64,000 nt of DNA from Corynespora cassiicola (taxonomy: Eukaryota > Ascomycota > Dothideomycetes > Pleosporales > Corynesporascaceae), in assembly GCA_022059125.1 (NCBI GenBank), contig JAEUWY010000001.1, positions 3,224,001 through 3,288,000 of the forward strand, written 5' to 3'. Below the pieces are notes generated by a model, which was not told where the DNA came from, searched no databases, and saw only the letters and a list, made by a program, of their open reading frames with translations. The position numbers were made by a program, and so were the translations under genes. Shown here in pieces: positions 23,696 through 33,286 of this stretch; within the stretch, counting starts at the first letter, position 1, and each line of letters opens with the position of its first letter.

Positions 23696-23815
23696 CCCGT
23701 AGGCGCTGTTGTAGGCTAGCCGTTTCATGCAGTTGATTACCGTATCAAGTTAGCCGCTGTTAGGCTAAACGTTCGGTTAGCCAAGGGACGTAACGTAGGC
23801 TATCAGTTGCCTTGG
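23696..23815. repeat. TAGGCT/TTAGCC-rich block
   Basis: Within 120 bases TAGGCT occurs at least three times (GTAGGCTAGCC, TTAGGCTAAAC, GTAGGCTATC) and TTAGCC at least twice, giving several short inverted pairs and the palindrome GGCTAGCC. Could be the edge of a decayed miniature inverted-repeat element; no complete terminal repeat pair was found. Confidence 0.4.
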
Positions 23816-23982
23816 GCGTTGCTTATAACACTTAAGTAGGTTGCTTGGACATACAAGTCATATCTTTTGCCTAGCTAGAGTTACTATCTTCTTTTCTATT
23901 AGCGGGCACAGCTCTAGAGTTAGCCTGTATTCTTTTGTGCACGCGAAGAAACCTGCCTTAGCCGGTTAAGTTGTGCAATAGT

Positions 23983-24016
23983 CTTTAAAGCAGTCTGAAC
24001 TTTAAAGCAGTCTTAA
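23983..24016 (+). repeat. 17-bp direct repeat in the cupin 5' leader
   Basis: CTTTAAAGCAGTCTGAA is followed immediately by CTTTAAAGCAGTCTTAA, ending 15 bases before the cupin start codon. Confidence 0.75.
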
Positions 24017-24031
24017 AAGCGGGATAGAAAC

Positions 24032-24604
24032 ATGGCGGCGGACAAAATACCGCAGCTTGTGGAGTCAAGCTTGAAGAATGAAGGAAAGCGTACAGTTGCG
24101 CTCTCGAAGTTCGCCAAAGGGGCTTTTGCACCACCGCATTATCACACAGACTATACGGAGACCTTTGAGGTCATCGAAGGTGGTATGACGGTGAACTTGG
24201 CACCGGATATGGACCCTCAGCATCTGGCACCTACGGTGCTGGTACCTGGGAAGCCAGTCACTATCCCAATCCTGACGCTCCACTCGTTCGTCGTCACCGA
24301 AGACGATACCCGAGTAAAGATTACTTTCGATCCTGGATCTCTGGGCTGGGAAAAGGTCATCTCGATCATGAGTGGAACTCTGAAGGATGGTGTTTTCCAT
24401 AAACTAATCTCCCCGGAAGCCCCATCACACCCAGCTTGGCTTGCTATCCTCGGCCAGTTTACCAATACTATATTTGTCGGCGAGGCTCTAGACAGGGTCG
24501 AGGCCTACCGTTCGAAAAACAGCGCTGAGATCGCCGCTTTGCAAGAAGACCTCGTCCAAAAATATGCAACTCAAGCAGCGCTAGAAAAGGCTGCGAATTT
24601 GTAA
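24032..24604 (+). CDS. Cupin-domain protein
   Basis: A 190-residue single-exon protein with one cupin fold. Motif 1 is HYHTDYTETFEVIEGG, holding two His and a Glu spaced as metal ligands, and motif 2 is around PILTLHSFVVTEDD, where the third His is expected. A helical C-terminal region of about 60 residues follows (LISPEAP to the end), longer than in minimal cupins. Such proteins may be dioxygenases, isomerases or simple binding proteins; the metal ligands favour a metal-dependent one. It starts at MAADKIPQ with ACATGG context. Neighbouring small barrel proteins are noted elsewhere, but no pathway can be named. Confidence 0.85.
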   Translation: MAADKIPQLVESSLKNEGKRTVALSKFAKGAFAPPHYHTDYTETFEVIEGGMTVNLAPDMDPQHLAPTVLVPGKPVTIPILTLHSFVVTEDDTRVKITFDPGSLGWEKVISIMSGTLKDGVFHKLISPEAPSHPAWLAILGQFTNTIFVGEALDRVEAYRSKNSAEIAALQEDLVQKYATQAALEKAANL

Positions 24605-25491
24605 ACGCTACCAAAACAAACTATAACACTTGCATATGAAAGCTTAATACATTCTGTTTGCGCCAAACTTTTTTTTTTTTTACCTCTGATACACTACCAT
24701 GCCTTTTTTCAAAAAAAAGGATCTAGAACCTCATCATACAACCTTTCCCCCCCACCGTCTCACGACCGAATCCCACCAGAATAATCCCAGTGCAAATCCC
24801 CGCCCCCCGACACGGGCGCTGGGCGCTGGGCCTTGGACCCTTCCTCGCCAGCCCGCGCATCCTGCCCCCACCCACCCCTCCTCGGTACCGCCCACCACGA
24901 ACCCGAAAAAAAAGCATCCACGCACCTCCCCACCAAAACACCCCACAGGGTCTTATTCCCCATCTCAAGGGCTCCGGGCCCCCCGCTCTGTCACCAGTCC
25001 CGAGTACAGCGACGACGGCGGCGCGCCATGCATTGCGTACGCATCAGCGGCGCCCGCGGTGCAGCAGCGGCGGCGCTAGTTTCCGATTGGGCGGGCTCGG
25101 CCTCGGGGGCTCTGGCGCTCTGGCGCCGCGCTGCGATGCGGTCATGGGGCGCTCGGATGCGAGGCGCTAGGGGCCAGAGTTTGGGGCTTGGGGGTGCGTT
25201 GGCGCTGTCATGCTGGCGGGGCCCAGGGGCCTAGAGCCCAGAGCGAGGCTGAGTGGGTGCGTCGATGTGGTCATCGAGCCGTGGGTTCCCGGACGGTGGT
25301 GGGTATGTATATGGGTGGGTGCGCGAGACTGGGAGGGGAGCTTGGTAACTGGGGTTCCAGAGGTTTTGAGGTGACAACTCATTCTCGGCGATTTTTTACC
25401 TGTTTTTCCTTTTGCTGGCTGGATATTTGAAGAGAGGGAAGTCGGCTTTCTTTGTTGAGGTCGATACACAAGGTTGTTGCGGACTTGCAAC
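24605..25491. other. Intergenic region with C-rich then G-rich block
   Basis: A 12-base T-run at about 24670 follows the cupin gene. From 24740 to 25000 the plus strand is strongly C-rich, and from about 25060 to 25370 strongly G-rich. Frames of 126-133 codons across it are Pro/His- or Gly/Ala-rich artefacts of this skew; I do not call them genes. Confidence 0.5.
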
Positions 25492-25846
25492 ATGCGGTTC
25501 TACGCTTTGCTTACCTTGCTTGCCATGTTGGCTGCGTGCTGCAGTGCTACCGACTTTCATGTCAGAAGAGTATGTATTCTGCTTCCAACCTTTTTTGAAT
25601 CTCGAATACTGAGCATATCGTCTCCAGCAGCCTTCCCCAAACATGGTCGATCAGGCACCTCTTCAGCATACGCAGTCGAGCACACAGCGCCTCCCAGCCA
25701 CCAAACCCGATCCGACTCTCGTTCCAGATACGAACCCCGGCATGCTGGTGTCTTCTGAAACTGGAGATGCAGGACGGGCAACGGCACGAACAGCTTTTGT
25801 CGTCGGCATCGTTGGCGTGCTATTTGGGTTGGGTATGGGGATGTAA
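25492..25846 (+). CDS. Small secreted protein with hydrophobic C-terminal tail
   Basis: Two exons, 25492-25569 and 25628-25846, give a 98-residue protein. The N-terminus MRFYALLTLLAMLAACCSAT is a convincing signal peptide. The middle is hydrophilic and rich in Pro, Thr, Ser and Gln, and the last ~18 residues (TAFVVGIVGVLFGLGMGM) are hydrophobic after a small-residue stretch (SSETGDAGRATAR). This layout fits a GPI-anchored or tail-anchored surface protein. The acceptor could be three bases later, changing one Gln. No family recognised. Confidence 0.6.
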
Positions 25847-27511
25847 GAGACGGACAGTATGCCATCTGGAAACGACCAACATACGAAACTACGAATCATG
25901 ATTGACGATCAAGGAAAAGGCGCTCATTGCTTTTGTGGGATATCAGAAACATATAAGAGGGTGTGGAATAAGGGCTACCTCCCAGTCGCGGACCCCATAT
26001 CGTCCTGAATAGTCTCGGACGGAACTCTCGCCACAAGGTTCCTCCGCACTATCCTCGAATCCTCACGACGCATCGCGACCAACTTATCCGACTCGAACGT
26101 ACTGGCTACTCTACAGGGCCTACAATGCCCGATCGCGATCGTTACCGCGGCATAGTGGATGAAGCACTTGACATAATCTCACCCACCCTATTCCCCCAAT
26201 GACTTCGCACTTAGATGTGCAACCCATCATCTCGAATCTAAATCCCGAGAATCAAGGAATTTCTTCGTACACACTACCTTAGTGGAGGAAGAAACCGCGG
26301 AACCCGCTCACACGGCCGCGACATAGCGCACGTATCTTCAACGAGGCGATCCACCACGGTGTAGGCGTATAATGGTGCACCCTTCTGCTCAAAACAGATT
26401 GACCAGGCGGTATAGTACGCAAGATACACGCGTCGGTGGAGCCCAGCAACCCACCGATGACGATTAAAAACTTTGGATCTGCCTCGTGTATGCTATGCGC
26501 TACGCAGGTGACGAGGTCATGCCAGTCCCTACGGGTTTAGATACAGGGGTCTTGCGGATCTTGTTGCGCAGGCGTGTCCGCACGAAGACAGGGTGGCCCA
26601 TGTTGTGAGGCGCCATGGGTCCGAGCACAGAGGATCATTTTCCAATAGAGGATTTGTGCGAGCTCGACGCAGGATGCTACAGTTAGGAGCAATAGGGCGA
26701 CTTAGTTAGGGCGGATATTGTGTTTTTGGCAAGGAGAGCAAGATGAATCGTGCTGAAGACGTGCATGATCAAAGAACAGATGAAAGCTAACTGATCATGT
26801 GAGATTATAGACAAGCACCAGGCATCTATTACACATGGCCCTTTATATGGAAGGATCTATTCAACGCGTGGGGCGCTCTTGTGACTTTTATTCCCGTATG
26901 ATGGCTGTGGCGTGTTGCTCCTTGATGGGGAAAGTACAAGAAAACTGAAATCGTGGTTTATTTCTCGTTCAAGACAACATTTATGATAGATCGTTCTCTC
27001 GCAGTCGCGGACATCCCAGAACCCATATACAACTCACTTGAGGAACTCAAAAGACAATGTGCTAGGGAGCTGATCTCGCATTATTCTACTTCATTTCAAA
27101 CTATACGCTGTAAAAAAGGCCTAGAGTGGAAACAGATCGGCACCTTTTGCTTTGCAAAAATCATCGTGGTATGTATGTAACGTTGGGCCGATAGTGTAGA
27201 GTCGGTGTGCGGGGTACCGTGTGACGTGTACCCAAAACGGCAGGCCATGCCTACAGTTCACAATAGGCTTCGACTATCCACATGTCGGATGTAAATTCGA
27301 TTACTAGGGCGTAGAACACGCCGGAATTAATAATGTGATAACACCCCGATACCCCGACACATTATAAATATTAGAAGGGCGTAGTTCGCTCTACACTATT
27401 ATTTCACATAACTAGTCCACAGGTATTTATTCTCTATCCATTAAAAAAAGTAATATGATCTAACACAAGAACTTCGACAGGCTGTCAAAGCCTGAAAGGC
27501 AAACTCAGATC
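25847..27511. other. 1.7-kb region without supportable gene
   Basis: The left half (25990-26600) is CpG-rich, with a stop-free but ATG-poor minus-strand stretch at about 26290-26470; the right half is AT-richer. A 75-codon plus-strand frame (26953-27180) has plausible codon use but no start context, motif or partner exon. Possibly a decayed mobile element; none recognised. Confidence 0.4.
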
Positions 27512-28150
27512 ATGGCCAACCTTGATTACAGATGGAAAGAAGTCCTTCCTGGCACTGGTTCCAATGAACAGCCGTATATTCGCATCCACCTCTTTTCCAA
27601 GAAGCGTGCGGATGTCACTGAGGAAGCTTTTCATGAACATTGGAAGACGACCCACGCGGAAATCATCATGTCTCTGCCAGGCTTCAGCGATGTTTGCTTC
27701 AGATACGTGCAGGTGGGCCTCTGATCTTTCTCGAAATATGAAATGGCAGTATAAATTCTAACTGAATCCTTTTGCGAATAGTGCCACGCCACCTCTGCAC
27801 ATAGAGAACTACTCAAGAGCTTGGGAATGGATCCTTTGCCCTACGACGGCATGGCTGAGTTACATGTCAAGAGTATAGAGGACTGGCTCCGGTTCCAGAA
27901 CTCAGATTTGTTCAAGGAGAAATTGAGTAGTATGTATCCCCGATTATTCACCTGTACACTTCCATGTGAGACAGTAAACATCATTCTATCCGGTGCGAAG
28001 AAGCTTACGATGTGAAAAGGTGATTCGGATTTTATCGCAGAGCCGCCCAAGATTATGGCAGCATATGAGAATTTGATAATGGGATCAGGGATACAAACAA
28101 GCGGGGGCAAAGACGGTATTCTGCCGGGTGATAAGCGCTTTGTGAGATAA
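27512..28150 (+). CDS. EthD-like dimeric alpha/beta-barrel protein
   Basis: A 159-residue protein from exons 27512-27712, 27782-27929 and 28020-28150. The central pattern EEAFHEHWKTTHAEII (first helix, with the His-x-x-x-His of EthD-like barrels) and the later FIAEPPKIMAAYENLIMGSG (the strand usually ending in a conserved barrel edge) identify the family. The third exon is needed: reading straight through the second intron replaces this conserved end with an unrelated tail. EthD-like barrels occur in quinone and polyketide-ring chemistry and in dehydratases of fungal pigment pathways, but this one has no pathway context. It probably forms a dimer in the cytosol. Confidence 0.85.
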
Positions 28151-28498
28151 TATGGTAGCAGAGCGGCTATCTCGGGCTGTTTGAAGAGTTATTAATTCCT
28201 GGTGCTATAGCCATATTCAATTGTAAGGTCACACTGTCGTTGATCTAAGAAATATACGACAGAGATGAGACCACCATCGATCTGAGCATGCGAAAAAAAG
28301 CAATGCCATCCGAGCTTCGACATGTGAGTGTGACGGCCCGACTGTACGGAGACCTCGGATGCGGAGATAAGCCGAGTCGCCGAACGCCATCCCGACATCT
28401 CCGCCTCATGATGACAGCATTGCGGAACGCATTCCGAGTAAGCTCAGAATATTTCCCTTAGCTTCCGATCCACCTTCCATCTCATCCCCACACTCGCT
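28151..28498. other. Intergenic, AIM32-like promoter
   Basis: No gene. Pyrimidine-rich shortly before the next start codon (CCACCTTCCATCTC at about 28471-28484). Confidence 0.45.
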
Positions 28499-29603
28499 AT
28501 GTCGTTTCTGCGCCTCCGACCAGCGCGCATACCGATACGCGCTTTACGCTCCTTTGCGACGACCTCGGCGCGCCGCCAGTCGCCAATCCCTTACGTGCAG
28601 TCATGTCCGGCGCCGACGTGCACCTGCGCGCCCGCGCCCGAGGGCCTCGACATTGACCGCAAGACACCCCTCATGAACACCATGGCCGCCTACACGGAGC
28701 AAGTCCTCGTCTCAACCGGCAAGCCCGATTGGACCAGCAGAATCGAGGACGAGGATAGCGACGCGGGCGCATTTGTGCGCGGGCTGAAAGGTGTCATTGG
28801 GAAGGGCGGCAAGGCATTCGACGTCAGTCCACACTCTCCTCTCCTCGTACCGAATTCGACCCAATCCACTTCCATGAATGAGGAACGTTTATAGCTGACT
28901 ACACCTCCAGCCCTTCACCAATGTCATGCTTACCGCCTCCTCCCTCCCCGCTAGCCCCACGCCAAACGCAACCTCCATCCTCCTCTTCCCCTCCTTCCTC
29001 TCCCTCCCCTCCCTTCCCAACACCCCCGCCACCTACGACGCCCTCGCCTCCGCCTACCTCAAAGCAAAAACCCTGCACCCCTACCACGCCTCCCTCCCCG
29101 ACCCCCAAAAAGCCGCCCTGACCCGCGACCCCTCCGCCGCCGCCGCCCTGCCCGCCCCCATCCCGATATCACACCCCGTGGTGCTGATATGCGGACACGG
29201 AGGCCGCGATCAGCGATGCGGGATCTTGGGTCCGGTGCTGAAGGAGGGGTTTGAGCGGGAGCTGGCCCGGCGCGGGATCGAGGGCGAGGTGGGCGTTATA
29301 AGCCATATTGGCGGACACAAGTATGCGGGGAATGTGATTGTGTATGTGCCGCCGGGGTACAAGGCGGAGGCGGGGGAGAATGCGCTGCAAGGGTCGGGGG
29401 TGTGGTATGGGCGGGTGGGGCCAGAGCATGTCGAGGGGATTGTGGGGGAGACGTTGGGGAGGGGGAGGGTGGTGTTGGATTTGTTTCGTGGGGGGATTGC
29501 GAAGGGGGGTGTGAATTTGGGGAGGGTGTTGGAGGGGCAGGTTAAGAAGGATAGAGGGGAGGTGGATGAGGTGCTGAAGTTGAAGCCGAGGGCGAGGCGG
29601 TGA
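28499..29603 (+). CDS. AIM32: Sucrase/ferredoxin-like protein, AIM32 type
   Basis: A 338-residue protein of the Apd1/Aim32 thioredoxin-like ferredoxin family, which in yeast Aim32 acts in mitochondrial redox or protein-thiol maintenance. Exons 28499-28822 and 28911-29603. Landmarks are the N-terminal cysteine cluster in SCPAPTCTCAP, the C-terminal thioredoxin-like strand VVLICGHGGRDQRCGILGP and the histidine motif SHIGGHKYAGNVIVY, which together form the Cys/His cluster-binding set of the family. The N-terminus MSFLRLRPARIPIRALRSFA with a following ATTSARR is a plausible mitochondrial presequence. The 20-odd residues after the intron are very Pro/Ser/Thr-rich because of a C-rich stretch. Short intergenic space to the convergent leucyl-tRNA synthetase. 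Confidence 0.88.
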
Positions 29604-29855
29604 TGAGCTGGGTTGAGGAGTTGTTCGGGATGATAGTAGTTGGGAAGAGAGGAAGAAGATGGCCTTTGATATTGTACAGCGATACATGTATGACTAACTG
29701 CAGAGCAGAGGTATGTACACCCACCCCATGCTCCTACCCATTTCCATCAACTGGATATAGACACTATAGACTTATCTGTACAACAACATCCATATACACG
29801 AGTATAATACATATTCCTACAAATCCTATCCTTCTTTTTTTTACAGTTTTTCGGT

Positions 29856-32800
29856 CTAGGCTTTTTTCTTTCCTTTCGACTTGTTACCAGGCGTCACCAG
29901 ATTGATGACGGCTCCCTTCTTGATACAGACGACCCCCCAACCGGCAGGCACTTGCTCATAGGCCTCATGCTTTCCTGCAGGCTCTGCTCCATTTTCTTTA
30001 GCCAACTTGTCGGCAAGCTGCCACACCTTGCCGCCCTCGCCGAGCCACTCACGCCCCTCCTCATGCTCCTGGATGAGCTGGGCCAGCACCCACTTTGCGG
30101 TCTGCTCGTTGGTATCGCTCCCAGCTTCAAATTTCGGCACCTTGGCGACCTCGGCGTCAAACTTGCGCTTTCCATCTACCATGAGGACGACCTTTTGCAT
30201 GGGGTTGAGACCCTCGAGGTGCTCAAGGTCTGCCTGTGGCCATCCGAGCCTGAAGACGGACGGTGAGCTGCCCTTGGCAAAGCCAAGTGGGTGTTCAGTG
30301 CCTTGGATATTCGCGTTGAACTCGGTAACCAGTGCTTCGAAAGACTCTTCTGCGACTGCAGGGGCGACAGGGGCGAGCATACGGACGAGCTGAAGCATTG
30401 CCATGTGCTTGATGGGGCCCGTGGCGCGAGACGTGTGGGGGGTGACCATGATTGTGTTGGTGAGCATCATTAGGTCTGATATGATGGTATTGAGAGCTTG
30501 TGAGTCGCGGTACGACATCGTGACGCTGTCAATAGTGTGCTGCAGTGCGATCCAGAGCTTCGCTTCGTCTGCTGTGAGTGCGCTCATGAGCCCCTCGTCA
30601 CTGCCTTTGTAAGCGGCACCGTCGTTCTGTTTCTCGGCCGGAGTACTCAGGAATCCAATCTCATGTAGGTGTTTTAAGAAGGGAATGAGTGGTGTGTCGA
30701 GGTCTGAAGGAAGGATGTAGGAGCTGGGCTCCTCTCGGCCTGAGTCGGGGAACCAAGACGCCCCCGCAAGGTGTACCACACGCTTCAGCCAGCGCTGCAC
30801 ACCTGTGATCTTAGTCTCGTCCCACTCAAGCACGTCGCTAACGGGGGCTTGGAAGAGCATGTGCGCACGGGTGACATCGGCACCATATGTTGCAATGGTT
30901 GCACCTGGGTCAACACCGTTGTATTTGCTCTTGGACATCTTTTCGTAAGAGACTTTGGGTGTGAGACCAGTGGCCTTGATGACAGGCGCGGAAGGGTTGC
31001 TCAGATCAACCTCTTCGGGCCGTAGAAATCGACCGTTCTCAGGATCCGTATACGTTTTACCATGAACCATGCCCTGGGTGATGAGCTTCTCAAAGGGCTC
31101 ACCCTGAGACAAGTGGCCATCAGGCCAGATGTTTGTGCTTGCAAGAAACTTTGAGATGAAACGGGCATACAGAAGATGGAGGATGGCGTGCTCGACACCG
31201 CCAATGTACAAATCCACGGGCATGCCAATGTTGGCCTTTTTCATGTCCACTGGACTGTCGGCGTTATTCGGCGAGAGGAACCGGAAAAAGTACCAAGAAG
31301 AGTCCATAAACGTGTCCATGGTATCGGTCTCGCGCGTCGCACCCCCACCACACTTGGGGCACTTGCATTGTTTCCATTCCTCGTCTGCTTCGAGGGGATT
31401 TCCAGACCTGCCTTCAAAGTACGAGTCCGGGAGCGATGGTAGCTTGACCGGCAGGTCTTCTCGAGGAACGGGGACCGCACCGCAAGATTTGCAGTGGACA
31501 ATTGGGATTGGTGTTCCCCAGTAACGCTGTCGACTGACTAGCCAGTCGCGCAGGCGCCAGTTTGAAGTCTTTTCTGCACGCTTGTTCGCCCGTTTCAGTG
31601 TGTCGACTACCTTTTTGACGGCTTTATCCGAAGCTAAACCTGCAAATCCGGGAATATCTGAGCTTACATAGCCCTTTTCCACGACGGCAGCATCTATGCC
31701 TTCTGGGATTTTGCCACTTGTTTCAGGGGAAATGACCACGCGAACAGGATTTTCGCCAGAGTTTTGCTTCCAGAAATCATAGTCGCGGGAGTCATGGCCA
31801 GGAACACCCATGACGGCGCCAGAGCCGTAATCATCCAGTACGTAGGGGGCGACGTAGACTGGAATAGAATCGTCAATGTTCCCGACGCCTGCGCTAGCGA
31901 GTGGGTTCTTTGCCTTGATGTTGGATAGGAGATATCCATCCTTGGAATCCAGTGCAAAGTCTTTCCGCTGGATAAAGGCACGCAGAGAATCGTCGTCCTT
32001 GGCCAGCTCCTGCACAATGGGGTGGTTCAACGACAAGGCGACATATTGGACGCCAAAAAGCGTATCCGCTCGGGTTGTAAAGACTTCGATGGGGTCGAAT
32101 TGTGAGCTCTTTGCCTCGATGTCGAACCATAGTTTCGTTCCCTGTGACCGTCCAATCCAGTTCTTCTGCATGGCGAGGACACGCTCCGGCCATTTGTCGC
32201 CCTTGCCCAGGAACGCCAAATCGTTCAAGAGTGGCTCTTGAAATTCCTTGATTTTGAGAAACCACTGCTTGAGCATAATCTTTTCCACCTTTGCGCCAGA
32301 CCGCCACGAACAGCCATTCGCATCGACCTGTTCGTTGGCCAGCACCGTCTTGTCGACTGGGTCGTAGTTGACGAGAGATTCGGCTTGGTACGCGAGACCG
32401 CGCTCGTGGAGCATGAGGAAAATGGCTTGAGTATGCTTGTAGAATTCGGGGTCGCACGTCCGGAGTTCCTATCTCGGTCAGTCCATGATCACGTCTTTCC
32501 TGACAGTCGTACACACAGCATCCCAGTCCCAGCGGCCGCCCATGACACGCATTTGCTCCTTCATAGCATCGATGTTCTTCAGCGTCCACTTTTCAGGGGA
32601 TATTCCACGCTCAATGGCAGCGTTCTCGGCGGGGAGGCCAAAGGCATCCCATCCGATGGGATGCAAGGTGTCATAGCCTTGCATTCGCTTGAAGCGGGCA
32701 AGAACGTCGGAGATGGTGTAGACTCTCAGGTGGCCCAGATGGAGTGTTCCAGACGGATAGGGGAACATAGGCAGCACGTATGCCGTCTTCCTGTCCTCGT

Positions 32801-32969
32801 CCCCCCGAAGCTGCGAGCGGTAGGATGGGCTGTCCCATAGTGGCTGCCACTTGGCAGTGAGGGAGACTAGCTGGTCATGCGGTTTCGAATCATGATGCGC
32901 GAGCCTACGCGACGGCAAGACTGGCGTGGCTCGCCGACAGGCAGCGCGCTGGATATTGAAGAAGCGCAT
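29856..32969 (-). CDS. NAM2: Leucyl-tRNA synthetase, mitochondrial
   Basis: A 1021-residue class-Ia aminoacyl-tRNA synthetase charging mitochondrial tRNA-Leu. Exons 32969-32517 and 32468-29856. The bacterial/organellar type is clear: HIGH motif as HLGH (77-80) in [14 protein letters not shown], the CP1 editing domain with [16 protein letters not shown], a zinc-type CKSCG and CPKCG pair, the [13 protein letters not shown] motif and KMSKS at residue 661. The N-terminus [20 protein letters not shown] is basic and hydroxylated like a matrix presequence. A Lys-rich tail (NKSKGKKKA) ends the protein. It is transcribed head-to-head with an amino-acid permease. Confidence 0.97.
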
Positions 32970-33286
32970 GGCATCACGTTAAGCTATATGCCAAGCAATG
33001 AATGGCTGGCGATTTTCATGAGCTCACAGCGGAGGCCATTCCGGATGTGGACTAGCGCCGCGATTCGTCTCAAACTCCGCATCGCCTTTCCCATTCACGC
33101 TTCAACCACGACACGTCGCTGCTTCACCGCAACTGTGACTTCAAGGGACTGCACGTGCCTGCCCCTGCGCAATCTCACACCTCCGAATCCCATGGCTCAG
33201 CGCGCCGGCAGCTTCAGGTAGCCTCTCTCCTTTCCATCTTCTCCTCCGCCGCCCCGTGCTCCGCCGCAGCACCTCCGCTCCGCACC
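32970..33286. promoter_or_regulatory. Bidirectional promoter, LeuRS / amino-acid permease
   Basis: 317 bp separate the two start codons. The permease side is CT-rich and ends in the strong context CACCATGG. No unambiguous TATA box or Gcn4-type site was spotted. Confidence 0.55.

Larger units (their letters stand above)
23566..24031. promoter_or_regulatory. Divergent promoter region with short repeats
   Basis: Separates the outward-transcribed ABM-like and cupin genes. It contains the TAGGCT/TTAGCC-rich block and the 17-bp direct repeat listed separately. Confidence 0.45.

Noticed and set aside
24699..25234. Overlapping 126-133-codon frames in the C-rich/G-rich block
   Set aside because: Composition (Pro/His or Gly/Ala) follows the strand skew, all three frames are open at once, and no start or splice context favours one.
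26290..26470. Stop-free minus-strand stretch suggestive of a transposase or reverse-transcriptase fragment
   Set aside because: No catalytic motif could be identified, so a mobile-element call is not supportable.
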